DNA from: an uncultured Bacteroidales bacterium
Lineage (GTDB): Bacteria; Bacteroidota; Bacteroidia; Bacteroidales; P3
DNA length: 64,000 nt
Assembly: GCA_900318665.1 (NCBI GenBank)
Contig: ONLQ01000001.1
Coordinates: 62,001-126,000, forward strand
Direction of reading: 5' to 3'
The translations under genes and the position numbers were made by a program. Shown piece after piece: positions 1 through 8,425 of this stretch. A model generated the notes under the pieces. That model worked only from the letters and a program-made list of their open reading frames with translations. It was not told the origin of the DNA and did not search any database. Positions within the stretch are counted from its first letter, which is position 1; every line of letters begins with the position of its first letter.

Positions 1-1
1 G

Positions 2-799
2 TGCGACAGCCTCCTATGGAACGGCACTGTTTACAAGCAGTCCACCACAACGCCCACCGCTAACTTCACTACCAAAAACGGCTGCGACAGCATCGCCCAC
101 CTCAATCTCACTGTCAATCTTTCCACCAACACCAACATTGTCGAGCAGGCCGAGCGCAACTATGTCTATAACGGCCACACCTACACCACTGCTGGCAACT
201 ATACCGACACTTTGGTCAATGCCGCAGGGTGCGACAGCATCATAAGGCTCAGCCTCGCCATCATCCAGCAGCCCATGCCTCACATTGTGTCCTACGAGAA
301 CAAGGCTGTCATGATAAACCACTATCCCAACGGCACGGATTTCGAGCGCATCGACTATCTGGCATATCGTTGGTATCGCAACGGCACCCTCATTCCCGGA
401 GCCACCGACGACAAATACCACTATGTCAATTATGTGCCACTGTCGGGAACTTTCCACGTCTCGGTGCCTACCGATGCCACCATGCTGTTCTGGGTAACAT
501 CTAACAGCATATCCTTCAACGGTTCGAAATTCAACCTTGCCGATGAAGATGCCTTTGGCGCTTATCCCAATCCCGTGGCGCGTGGCTCAAAGGTCAGCGT
601 GACCATCACCGACGACGAGCGCAACATCGTGCCGGGTTCTATGCTCAAGGTTTTCGACTTGCAGGGACGCATGGTCTATTCCGTCGGTGTCGATGCGGTG
701 GCACATCAGTTCGTGGCCGATTTCGCCACGGGTGTTTACACCATAGTGCTCATTGTCCCCAACCGCGACAACCGTTCAATTAAGTTATTAGTCAAATAA
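2..799 (+). CDS. C-terminal part of a secreted T9SS-sorted GCDS-repeat protein (5' end outside the window)
   Basis: The frame is open from base 2 and stops with TAA at 797-799, so this is the last 265 residues of a larger secreted protein. It contains the motif GCDS twice, at the ends of roughly 60-residue repeats with a Cys-Asp-Ser signature and an aromatic 'WNG.VY' or 'YNGHTY' strand, the same repeat style as in the C10 protease at 15.3-17.5 kb. The last ~85 residues form a type A T9SS sorting domain: a 'YPNPV' start, a 'LKVFDLQGRMVY' strand and a final 'YTIVL...KLLVK' strand. Family knowledge: such domains direct export by the type IX system and surface attachment. The catalytic or binding part lies upstream and is unseen, so the specific function is unknown. 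Confidence 0.85.
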   Translation, partial: CDSLLWNGTVYKQSTTTPTANFTTKNGCDSIAHLNLTVNLSTNTNIVEQAERNYVYNGHTYTTAGNYTDTLVNAAGCDSIIRLSLAIIQQPMPHIVSYENKAVMINHYPNGTDFERIDYLAYRWYRNGTLIPGATDDKYHYVNYVPLSGTFHVSVPTDATMLFWVTSNSISFNGSKFNLADEDAFGAYPNPVARGSKVSVTITDDERNIVPGSMLKVFDLQGRMVYSVGVDAVAHQFVADFATGVYTIVLIVPNRDNRSIKLLVK

Positions 800-832
800 A
801 TGTTGCAACGACCGACAAGCAATCCTCTCGCC

Positions 833-1759
833 ATGAAAAGAACAATCATCATAGCACTCGCACTTCTGCTCGCCACGTCGCTCGCGGCGCAGCGCAAGGG
901 CTACCACACCTCCGTATCGGCCTATTCCAACGAACACAATATCTCCGTTGAGGCCGAAGGCGGTCTGGGTTCGCTGCTAATCAATAATAAAATAGGCGCC
1001 CCGACAAAACTCGGTTTCGACTTGGGCGGCAACGTAGGCTACACCTATATGTTTAACGAGCAGTCGGGTGTGCATACTGGTCTCACATTCGAATATATCA
1101 AGTCGGGATATAGCACTCCTGCGGCCTCGTCACGGTTCTCCGAAAACCCAATAACCCTTCACGACCAAAACCAAAACTACGACGGGCCCGCCACCATACA
1201 GACCCGCACGTCGTCCATCGACGAAAATTACTCAACGCTCATGTTCAGCCTCCCCATTCAGTATGCCTATCGATACGAATGGTTTTGGCTCAATGCCGGT
1301 TTACGCCTCTCGCTCCCGTTGTCCATCACGGGCAACTACACCTATGGCCCTTCTACCAATGGCATAGTCTATTTCGAGCGTTCTGGCGTGTCGTTCGAGA
1401 TGGACCCCATTCCGTATCACGACGACCTCAACACAGGCGCGCAGACAGGTTCCTACACTGCCCATTCCACAGGCGACAAATTCCGCGTCTTCTGCGATGT
1501 GGCTATCGAGTTCGGCTACCGCTTTATGGTCGATAAGACCAGAAATCAGAGCCTTTATATAGGATACTACATTGATTATGCGCTCAACAGTTTCACCACA
1601 AATCAGGATATGGCGTTCCTTACATTCCTCAACAAGGACGACGGTTCGGCCGAAGCGGTGTTCAACGGCGCACTCAACTCCTCGGTGGTCGATAACTATA
1701 AGAGCATCACAACGGGCATCAAGGTCTATTATAACTTTGGTCTCGGTTGGGCCTACTAA
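833..1759 (+). CDS. Outer-membrane beta-barrel protein, unknown function
   Basis: The frame opens at 800, overlapping the previous stop, but a clean signal peptide starts at the ATG at 833 (MKRT, a long hydrophobic run, then SLAAQ), so I take 833. The mature ~290 residues alternate short polar stretches with aromatic-rich strands such as 'VGYTYMF' and 'YIGYYIDYAL', and end 'YYNFGLGWAY', typical of Bacteroidota outer-membrane barrels (the broad PorT-like/OMP_b-brl group). It follows the T9SS surface protein by about 30 bp and is probably co-transcribed. A role as partner or anchor of that protein is inference only. Confidence 0.7.
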   Translation: MKRTIIIALALLLATSLAAQRKGYHTSVSAYSNEHNISVEAEGGLGSLLINNKIGAPTKLGFDLGGNVGYTYMFNEQSGVHTGLTFEYIKSGYSTPAASSRFSENPITLHDQNQNYDGPATIQTRTSSIDENYSTLMFSLPIQYAYRYEWFWLNAGLRLSLPLSITGNYTYGPSTNGIVYFERSGVSFEMDPIPYHDDLNTGAQTGSYTAHSTGDKFRVFCDVAIEFGYRFMVDKTRNQSLYIGYYIDYALNSFTTNQDMAFLTFLNKDDGSAEAVFNGALNSSVVDNYKSITTGIKVYYNFGLGWAY

Positions 1760-1772
1760 ATACTCACCAGTA

Positions 1773-1824
1773 ACCAATCACAGATCACAGTTCACAGATC
1801 ACCAATCACAGATCACAGTTCACA
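1773..1824. repeat. Two 24-bp direct repeats in the leader of the adhesin gene
   Basis: A 24-nt sequence at 1773-1796 is repeated exactly at 1801-1824, 4 nt apart. Each copy is itself built from ATCACAG/ATCACAGTTCAC pieces. It lies between the beta-barrel gene and the adhesin gene, 35 bp before the adhesin start. A looser version of the same motif family (TAATCACAGAT, CAAATCACCGAT) occurs at about 28130-28200 before the HlyD gene. No protein is encoded. Confidence 0.85.
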
Positions 1825-1858
1825 ATAAAGAAATAAGAACAAAAAAAGTATAAATCCC

Positions 1859-3979
1859 ATGAGAAAAAACTTACGTTTCTTTGCAAGCCTGATGGCAATG
1901 ATGCTTGCCGTAGGAGGCATCACGGCACAAACACCCATGCCACCTCAACTCTTCACCTATCAGGCTGTCGTGCGCGACGGTGCCAACCACATTGTCCGCA
2001 ACAGTGCCGTTGGTGTCAAAATCACCATCATGCAGACCGACCCAAACACCGGCACACAGGTGTATCAAGAGACCCATACGCCCACAACCAACGTCAACGG
2101 TGCCTTCACCGTCATTGTGGGAAACGGCACCAACACTACGGGTACCATTGCCGCTATCAACTGGGCCAACGGTCCCTACTACCTCGTGTCGCAGATTGAC
2201 ATCAACAACGACCTCGCCTACGACATCACAACCACCCAGCAACTCGTCTCGGTGCCTTATGCACTCTACTGCGGGACTTGTGCCAACGGCGGCGGTGGCG
2301 GAAGTCAGGGTTTGAGCGACGTTGTGGCTGTCAACAATAGCGCCAACAACAACCAACTCAAAAACCTCAAAGACCCCACCGACCCACAGGATGCTATGAC
2401 CAAGCGCATCATTGACTCCATCACCCATCGCTATGACTCCATTCTTGCCGCGCTGACGGCTTGCTGTGGAGGCGGTGGCAGCACACCTTGCGCAGCCTCG
2501 GCAGGCACCGTCAATATTAGCGGCACTTCAGCCATCTGCTCGGGTGCTGGCACAACACTTACTGCCTCTGCCACCGGCAACCGTGGCACGCTCACCTATC
2601 AGTGGAAGAAAGACGGTGTTGACCTCCCTGGCGAGACCAACGCCACCTATACCGCCACAGCCGCCGGCAACTACACAGTAGTAGTTACCGCCACCGATGG
2701 CACCTGCACCCCCACCTCGGCAACAGCCAACGCCTCTCTGAACGTAACCGTTGGCACAGCCCCTGTCCTCACCTGGAACACCACTCCTGCTGCAGTATCT
2801 GTCTGCTCCGGCAGCAATACCACCCTTACCGCTAACGTTACAGCCGACGGCGGCGAGACAGTGACCTACACCTGGACCCCCGCCACAGGCCTCAACACCA
2901 CCACGGGCGCCAGCGTTACAGCAACACCTACCGCCACCACGACCTACACCGTGACGGCCTCTGCCACCAGCGCCACAGGCTGCCCTGTGAACGAAAACAA
3001 GACCGTCACCGTAACGGTAGAAACGCCAAACCTCACGCTTGGCAATATCATATTTGACGGTACCCCGTCCACCACGGCATCGTTCACCACAGGTGTGGAT
3101 AAGGTCTTTGCCGCCAATATTTCAACACAGAGTGGCACAGGACGCCTCGGATACGCTTGGAGCGCGTCGCAAGGTGGAGCCGCTTTGAGAACAACAAGTT
3201 CAATAACCGTGAATGAAGCCAATGCTGGTTCTATGACGCTATGGCTTCGTGTATTTGACACCACAGCCTCAGGCTGCACCACATATAAGGACAAGAGCAT
3301 TGATGTTACGGTTACTGCTGACTGTTCGGTTACTCTTGGAAATGTGAGTGTTGAGCGTGTCGGAGGTAGTTCGACATATACAAATCTACCTTCCCCCTAC
3401 AAAGTTACGGTGTCCTCATATACCCCGGGAGATGCAACCATCACATATAGATGGTATAGAAAAAGCAGCCCGACGAGTCCTGTTGAAACAACACCGACGT
3501 ATGTAATGGAGAATACTGGTAATTGCCAAATCGCCTATTATTTGACAACAAATGCATCCACACAGTATTATTTCTGCGATGTTACCGTTACATCAGGCAC
3601 ATGTACTCAAACAAAGACTGCATACACTTCTGCCGTTGTTACAAGTTATAATGGTTCTGGCTCATTGGCAACACCCACTGTAACCGCATCTGGTAGTACG
3701 GTAACGGTGTCTGCAACAGTGACAAACACCACCGCAAACAAGAATAAATATTTATGTGTAACAGTTGTTCCCAAAACAAATACGGAAATAATTGGTAGTA
3801 ACAATCCTGTATGTTTGAAGGATGGATATGGTTCAACGGACAAATCCGTTAGTTATACATTTACAACAACACCACCGCCTGGAACGGAAGTTGCCGTTTA
3901 CTATTGGTACAACACAAATTCGACATGTACAAATGGTACAACAGGAACAGGCGTGAATGTTAAGACCGTCACATTCTAA
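1859..3979 (+). CDS. Secreted Ig/PKD-like repeat protein (surface adhesin or fibre-like)
   Basis: 706 residues with a signal peptide (first ~24 residues, ending ITAQ). Residues ~30-140 are a compact domain (FTYQAVVRD ... VPYALYC) shared with the truncated gene at 63365. Next comes a 'KDPTDPQDAMTKR' segment like those of phage tail fibres and Bacteroidota structural proteins, in which such a motif precedes a trimerising helix. From ~205 onward are several Ig/PKD-like beta domains rich in Thr, Ala and Val with paired Cys. No clear T9SS sorting domain is seen; the protein ends VKTVTF. The C-terminal third is more AT-rich and differs in codon use from the middle. A strong terminator follows. Adhesion or surface-fibre function is inference from architecture. 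Confidence 0.75.
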   Translation: MRKNLRFFASLMAMMLAVGGITAQTPMPPQLFTYQAVVRDGANHIVRNSAVGVKITIMQTDPNTGTQVYQETHTPTTNVNGAFTVIVGNGTNTTGTIAAINWANGPYYLVSQIDINNDLAYDITTTQQLVSVPYALYCGTCANGGGGGSQGLSDVVAVNNSANNNQLKNLKDPTDPQDAMTKRIIDSITHRYDSILAALTACCGGGGSTPCAASAGTVNISGTSAICSGAGTTLTASATGNRGTLTYQWKKDGVDLPGETNATYTATAAGNYTVVVTATDGTCTPTSATANASLNVTVGTAPVLTWNTTPAAVSVCSGSNTTLTANVTADGGETVTYTWTPATGLNTTTGASVTATPTATTTYTVTASATSATGCPVNENKTVTVTVETPNLTLGNIIFDGTPSTTASFTTGVDKVFAANISTQSGTGRLGYAWSASQGGAALRTTSSITVNEANAGSMTLWLRVFDTTASGCTTYKDKSIDVTVTADCSVTLGNVSVERVGGSSTYTNLPSPYKVTVSSYTPGDATITYRWYRKSSPTSPVETTPTYVMENTGNCQIAYYLTTNASTQYYFCDVTVTSGTCTQTKTAYTSAVVTSYNGSGSLATPTVTASGSTVTVSATVTNTTANKNKYLCVTVVPKTNTEIIGSNNPVCLKDGYGSTDKSVSYTFTTTPPPGTEVAVYYWYNTNSTCTNGTTGTGVNVKTVTF

Positions 3980-3992
3980 AATGTTATAATTC

Positions 3993-4030
3993 AGTAGCGG
4001 GTGTCTCAAAAAGACACCCGCTACTTTTTT
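3993..4030 (+). terminator. Rho-independent terminator after the adhesin gene
   Basis: A perfect 14-bp stem (3993-4006 with 4012-4025) and 5-nt loop are followed by a T run to 4030, 13 bp after the adhesin stop codon. Confidence 0.95.
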
Positions 4031-4050
4031 CCTTATTCCACAAGGATGGG

Positions 4051-4226
4051 CTTCAGTTCAGAAGTATGTTAGAGAATTTTCAAAAGTGGTAAGAAAAATT
4101 CTCAATTCTTTGTTGTAAAATTCTCAAAAGTATGTCGGAAAATTCTCAGAAGTTCGTTTAGAAATTTTCAAAAGTGTATCAGAAAATTTTCAAAAGTTGC
4201 CACTAAAATTCTCAATTTTTGCTGAT
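4051..4226. repeat. Eight-unit non-coding array with an exact 22-bp period
   Basis: The core TTYTCA (in context AAAATTYTCAAAAGT) recurs at 4077, 4099, 4121, 4143, 4165, 4187 and 4209, always exactly 22 bp apart; a degenerate earlier unit is at 4055. The 5-9 bp between cores vary. No frame stays open through it. It fills most of the ~315-bp gap between the adhesin terminator and the DUF4159 stop codon at 4347; nothing else is recognised there. Confidence 0.85.
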
Positions 4227-4346
4227 TTTAGATGATAATCTTGCCTCAGTAGGAGGCTTATGTATGTAGAATACCGATTATCATAAGAATAAATCCGCTG
4301 CCGTAGGTAGCGAATGTCAATTTTCCTAATTTGAGGCTCTGCTGGA

Positions 4347-5009
4347 TTAGTGGGAGAAGGCGTAGGATATTATGTTTTCTCCCATGCGTAGGGCTTTTTG
4401 GCGGGTGGCTTGGCTGTCGTTGTGCACGTCTTGGTCTTCCCAACCGTCGCCGAGGTCACACTCCCATGTGAAGAAACATACAAGGCGTCCTTCGTAGATA
4501 AGCCCGTAGCCTTTGGGCGGCAGGTTGTCGTGCTCGTGAATTTTTGGCAGGCCGTTGGGGAAATCGTATTTCTGGTGGTATATCTCGTGCGAGAAAGGCA
4601 GTTCTACAAATTCGAGTTCGGGAAACACCTTCTTCATCTGTGGCACCACAAATTCGCGCAAGCCGTAGTTGTCGTCAATATGCAGAAAGCCGCCGCCTAT
4701 AAGATATTTCCGCAGGTTTTGAGCCTCTTGGGTCGAGAACACCACGTTGCCGTGTCCTGTCATGTGGACAAAGGGATGGTTGAAAATCTCCTCGCTGCCC
4801 ACCTCTACGGTGGCATATTGCGGATTGAGCCCCATCTGTCGGTCTTGATTGCAGAAGGCAATGAGGTTGGTGAGCGACGTGGGGTTGGCATACCAGTCGC
4901 CACCGCCGCCATATTTCAGCAGGGCTATCTGCGTCTGCGATGTCGCGCCAAATGTGGCGGCAATAAATGTTATTGACAGTAAGGCCTTTTTGATAGTGTG
5001 AAGAAACAT
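4347..5009 (-). CDS. DUF4159 domain protein, exported
   Basis: 220 residues. A signal peptide covers the first ~25 residues (MFLHTIKKALL ... ATSQ). The body matches the DUF4159 pattern: 'KYGGGGDWYANP', 'HMTGHGNVVFS', 'LRKYLIGGGFLHIDDNYG' and a terminal segment with 'CDLGDGWED'. DUF4159 has a glutamine-amidotransferase-like fold and is common in Bacteroidota; its reaction is not established. It is the last gene of a leftward operon, 25 bp after rsmE, which itself follows the sulfatase-like gene by 30 bp. The periplasmic site is inferred from the signal peptide. Confidence 0.85.
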   Translation of the reverse strand: MFLHTIKKALLSITFIAATFGATSQTQIALLKYGGGGDWYANPTSLTNLIAFCNQDRQMGLNPQYATVEVGSEEIFNHPFVHMTGHGNVVFSTQEAQNLRKYLIGGGFLHIDDNYGLREFVVPQMKKVFPELEFVELPFSHEIYHQKYDFPNGLPKIHEHDNLPPKGYGLIYEGRLVCFFTWECDLGDGWEDQDVHNDSQATRQKALRMGENIISYAFSH

Positions 5010-5034
5010 GGTGGCTGTTTTTTTGCGTAAATAC

Positions 5035-5739
5035 TTATCGCTCGTTCATAAAGTTGAGAGCCGCAACGGCGTAGAGTGCCGCCGTCTCGGTGCGCAGGCG
5101 TGTGTCGCCGAGGGTTATAGGCGCATAGCCTTGTTGCAGGGCTTGTTCTATCTCTTGTGCCGAGAAATCGCCTTCGGGCCCTATGAGCAATAAGGCGTCG
5201 TTAGGCGCGCTATAGGTGTCGGCCAGCGTCTGGCGATGGTCGCCGTCGCAGTAGCACACAAGGCGTTGGCCGTCGAAAGGCTGTTGCAAGAGTGTGGCGA
5301 GCGGCGTGGCGGGGTGTATTGTTGGCAGGGTGGCGCGCAGCGATTGTTTCATAGCGCTGATGGCTATTTTCTCCAGTCGGTCGGTCTTCTGCACCCCGCG
5401 TTCCGAGTGGTCGCATATCACGGGCGTGATTTCGTCGATACCTATTTCCACGGCTTTCTCCACGAGCCATTCTATGCGGGCGGCGTTCTTGGTGGGCGCC
5501 ACGGCCAGGTGTAGGCGGAACGGCCGACGGCGGAAGTCCCTCTCCCGCTCTATGGCTTCCACAACGCAGGCTCGTGCGTCGGCGCTCACAATGCGGCAGT
5601 GGCACAGCGTGCCTCGCCCGTCGGCCACGTCTATGGCGTCGCCCTCACGCAGGCGCAGCACCTTCACGCAGTGGCGCGACTCTTCGGCGTCGAGGGTGGC
5701 AATGCCGGTGTCTATGTCGGGGTGGTAGAAAAGTTGCAT
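5035..5739 (-). CDS. rsmE: 16S rRNA (uracil(1498)-N(3))-methyltransferase RsmE
   Basis: 234 residues, the normal RsmE length. The N-terminal PUA-like part shows 'ESRHCVKVLRLREGD'. The SPOUT methyltransferase part shows 'EKAVEIGIDEITPV', 'SERGVQKTDRLEKIAISAMKQ' and the SAM-knot motif 'LLIGPEGDFSAQEI' followed by 'LGDTRLRTETAAL'. It methylates U1498 in the decoding region of 16S rRNA in the cytoplasm. It is the middle gene of the leftward operon with the sulfatase-like protein and DUF4159. Confidence 0.96.
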   Translation of the reverse strand: MQLFYHPDIDTGIATLDAEESRHCVKVLRLREGDAIDVADGRGTLCHCRIVSADARACVVEAIERERDFRRRPFRLHLAVAPTKNAARIEWLVEKAVEIGIDEITPVICDHSERGVQKTDRLEKIAISAMKQSLRATLPTIHPATPLATLLQQPFDGQRLVCYCDGDHRQTLADTYSAPNDALLLIGPEGDFSAQEIEQALQQGYAPITLGDTRLRTETAALYAVAALNFMNER

Positions 5740-5769
5740 CCTGATGTCTTTTTAGGTTTTATATGGCCA

Positions 5770-7710
5770 CTACTGGCAGCGTGTCTCGCCGTTGCGCAGC
5801 ATGGTTTGCGAGTGTTGTATCATTCCGAAGGCGTAGCGGCGCATCTGTGCGGCACGTTCGGCCTCGCTCGCTATGTAGTCCACAGGGTCGTTGTCCTTGT
5901 AGCGGTATATGCTTTCGTGCTTTTCCGCCACGCGGTAAACGTAGAACCATTCGCCATCGACAACGCCTATTTTGTTGTCGGCGCTGAAGTAGGCGTAGGG
6001 GCGTTGCTTGCGCAGCAGGTCAATGCCCAGCGTGTGGTTGTCCCACTGCACCGCGGGCAGCATCCCCAGCAGAGTGGGCGAGAGGTCCACTTGGCAGGCA
6101 GGACGCTCTATCTGTCGCGGCTCTATTACGCCGGGGTAGTAGAAGAACAGCGGCTCGTGGTGGTAGGAGAGCGTCATGTCGTATATGCTGCTGATACCTG
6201 CCCCGTGGTCGGCCACAAAGACGAACAGCGTGTTCTTAAACCAAGGCTCTTGGGCGGCCTGGCGCATAAACTGCCCTATCGACCAGTCGGCATATTCCAC
6301 CATGCGCTGACTCATCTCCGTCTTTTGGTATTCCAGACCTATGCCGTCGGGCAGAGCGTATGGGGCGTGGTCGCTGCATGTAAGGCAGGCGGCAAAGAAT
6401 GGCGCGGAGTGGTCGAGGGCGTCGATATGCTTTATGGCTTGTTGCAGCATCACGTGGTCGGGCACACCCCATGTGCCAATGACCTCGTTGGCGGGATAGT
6501 CTTGCTGCGAATAGAAATGCTCTATGGCGTTGCCCTTCAGAAATCCGTTCAGATTGTCAAACTCCGAGTCGTGCGTCACAAAGAAAAGTGTGGTATATCC
6601 AGCGCCAGAGAGCGCGTGAGGCAGGCCGCACATCTGCGGTATTATGGCGCGTTTCATGGTGTGCTGGCTCAGCAGTGCGGGCTGCGAGAAGAGGGTGCTG
6701 AAAACCCCGTTGTGGGTGTGAATGCCCGCCGAGTAGGCCTCGGTGAACACCAGCGAGCGGCGCAGCAGGCTGTCCAGATTGGGCGTGAGGCTGCTCTTGG
6801 GGTTGAAAAAGCCCACCTTGTCGGCGCTCATGCTCTCCATCAGCACCAGCACCACGTTGGTGCCCTCCGGCAGCGCTATGGTGTCAAGCGGCTGGGGCAG
6901 GGGAGAGCCAATCTCGCTGCTGGCAATGCGTCGTGCCTCCTCTTCGTCTATCAACTCTATGGCGCGGTTTATAATCTTTTTCTGGTCCTCAACGCTTTTC
7001 AGAAAAGAGAACACCGGGTTAAGCCCTATCTGGTTGAGAAAAGCGTTGTTGCAGAAATAGGCTGTGCCTACGCGCATAGGGCTTTTCATCGTCATGCGGC
7101 CGCGCATCCCCATAAAGCACATAGCCCCCAGCACGAGGGTGAGCACCAGCGTATAGCCTACGGGCAGAAAACGAGTGGGCTGCGGCTTCAGCAGTCGGCG
7201 ATACAGCACCCGCATCAGCAGCCAATAGGCCACCGCCACCGCCACAAAGGCAAAGAAAAACCCGATATACGAAGGCTCGCTGACAATCATGTCTATCACA
7301 ATGCCCGCGTCGTCGCCCCAGTCGGCGGCGTAGGCGTTGAGCCGCGTGAAGAAATAGTTGAAATAGGGTATGTCGGCCGCGCAGGCAAAAAAGCACACGG
7401 TGAAGAGTGAGCAGAGCAGATAGTGCGGCACGGCATAGTACCAGCGGGCGCCTATGCGTGTCATCTCACCAACCAGCACCCACAGCAACGGCAGCGCCAG
7501 CACAAAGCAACTCACCAGCGTGTCGAAACGCCAACCCATCACGAGGGCTTTGCCGTAAAGACCCTCCAAATCGGTGGGATGCGACGAGCAATAGACCAAC
7601 GTGTTAGCAAGACGGAAAATAGTGAAAAAGAGTATTGCCACGGCATAGGCTGCGAGAATATACAGTATGCGGCTGCCTGGGCGGCTGTTATTCAGTGGTT
7701 TCTGTGTCAT
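5770..7710 (-). CDS. LtaS-like membrane sulfatase / phosphoglycerol transferase family protein
   Basis: 646 residues. Five or so hydrophobic segments fill residues 1-200, followed by an alkaline-phosphatase-superfamily (sulfatase) domain from ~280: 'NVVLVLMES' at ~285, a SMSADKVG region where the nucleophile is expected, and a metal-site motif 'VFVADHGAG'. This layout matches the LTA-synthase-like enzymes that transfer phosphoglycerol or phosphoethanolamine to envelope glycans, with the catalytic domain outside the inner membrane. The substrate cannot be told from sequence. It is the first gene of the operon with rsmE and DUF4159; a TACATTTG -7 box lies upstream at 7741-7734. Confidence 0.85.
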   Translation of the reverse strand: MTQKPLNNSRPGSRILYILAAYAVAILFFTIFRLANTLVYCSSHPTDLEGLYGKALVMGWRFDTLVSCFVLALPLLWVLVGEMTRIGARWYYAVPHYLLCSLFTVCFFACAADIPYFNYFFTRLNAYAADWGDDAGIVIDMIVSEPSYIGFFFAFVAVAVAYWLLMRVLYRRLLKPQPTRFLPVGYTLVLTLVLGAMCFMGMRGRMTMKSPMRVGTAYFCNNAFLNQIGLNPVFSFLKSVEDQKKIINRAIELIDEEEARRIASSEIGSPLPQPLDTIALPEGTNVVLVLMESMSADKVGFFNPKSSLTPNLDSLLRRSLVFTEAYSAGIHTHNGVFSTLFSQPALLSQHTMKRAIIPQMCGLPHALSGAGYTTLFFVTHDSEFDNLNGFLKGNAIEHFYSQQDYPANEVIGTWGVPDHVMLQQAIKHIDALDHSAPFFAACLTCSDHAPYALPDGIGLEYQKTEMSQRMVEYADWSIGQFMRQAAQEPWFKNTLFVFVADHGAGISSIYDMTLSYHHEPLFFYYPGVIEPRQIERPACQVDLSPTLLGMLPAVQWDNHTLGIDLLRKQRPYAYFSADNKIGVVDGEWFYVYRVAEKHESIYRYKDNDPVDYIASEAERAAQMRRYAFGMIQHSQTMLRNGETRCQ

Positions 7711-7733
7711 TTATGCTGTTATATATTACGATG

Positions 7734-7741
7734 CAAATGTA
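7734..7741 (-). promoter_or_regulatory. -7 box for the sulfatase-rsmE-DUF4159 operon
   Basis: On the minus strand TACATTTG matches the Bacteroidota -7 consensus TAnnTTTG, 24 bp before the start at 7710. No clear -33 TTTG is seen at the expected distance. Confidence 0.5.
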
Positions 7742-7849
7742 CGAATTATTTTTGGCTATGCCGAAATACCGCAAGCGCGAGCATAGCGCGAAAAAGACAA
7801 AGATTAGTGCGGTAGAAAAACTTTTGGACTGCGACAAATGAAAAAAATG

Positions 7850-7857
7850 TATTTTTG
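7850..7857 (+). promoter_or_regulatory. -7 box for tmRNA
   Basis: TATTTTTG fits the TAnnTTTG consensus. A TTTTG lies upstream at about 7822 with a longer-than-usual spacer. The mature tmRNA end is ~60 bp downstream, which leaves room for a 5' leader removed by RNase P. Confidence 0.5.
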
Positions 7858-7919
7858 CAACTGCTAAACGATAGGCATTGCCTAATGCTAAAATACTTTG
7901 GCACAGCGCATAGCGATAT

Positions 7920-8315
7920 GGGGCTGACCGGTTTTGACAGCAAGGATAATGGTTATGTAAGCATGCAGGCTCACGCGTCAGGCAGCCTTGACAACGGACG
8001 CAAACAATAACAGGCGAAAACAACTACGCTCTTGCTGCCTAACCGAAGCACAGTAGGTTACGCTTAATCCGCGCCAAGGTGCGCGGACAAGACATCTCCC
8101 GCCGACCCCGCCCGTCGGTCTGCGATTCGGAGGTGCTCGTGAGAACGGGATAGCCAGTCGAAAAGCCTCGATAGACTGGTGAAGTTTTCAGAGGATAAGG
8201 AATACTTCGGGTGCCGTTGCCCTGGGTCTTCACGAAAATCAATCAGCGAATAAGCATGTAGAAAGCATCTCTGTTACTTGTTTGGACGGCGGTTCGACTC
8301 CGCCCAGCTCCACCA
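7920..8315 (+). ncRNA. ssrA: tmRNA (ssrA), tag peptide ends GENNYALAA
   Basis: The 5' end GGGGCTGA pairs with CAGCTCC near the 3' end, giving the tRNA-like acceptor stem, and the RNA ends ACCA at 8312-8315. The T arm reads GGTTCGACTCC at 8291-8301. The tag frame is at 8013-8042: GGC GAA AAC AAC TAC GCT CTT GCT GCC TAA, giving GENNYALAA, the ending known for Bacteroidota. About 396 nt, a normal size for one-piece tmRNA. It rescues stalled ribosomes in trans-translation. Confidence 0.97.
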
Positions 8316-8333
8316 ATAAAGCGAGTATAATAA

Positions 8334-8365
8334 GCGAGTCTCCCGAAAAAGGAGGCTCGCTTTTT
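8334..8365 (+). terminator. Terminator of tmRNA
   Basis: A 10-bp stem with one G-T pair (8334-8343 with 8351-8360), a 7-nt loop and TTTTT at 8361-8365. It separates tmRNA from the hsdM gene. Confidence 0.93.
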
Positions 8366-8425
8366 GCTGCTTATGGCGAAAAATGGTATTTTTGCAATCT
8401 ATTTTTGATTAATACCAAATTCCCT

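Noticed and set aside
4051..4226. Possible CRISPR array
   Set aside because: The period is 22 bp with a ~15-bp core, too short for repeat plus spacer, and no cas genes are present.
5599..7410. Long plus-strand open frame (603 codons)
   Set aside because: It is antisense to the sulfatase-like gene and to rsmE; its His/Val/Arg-rich translation has no domain.
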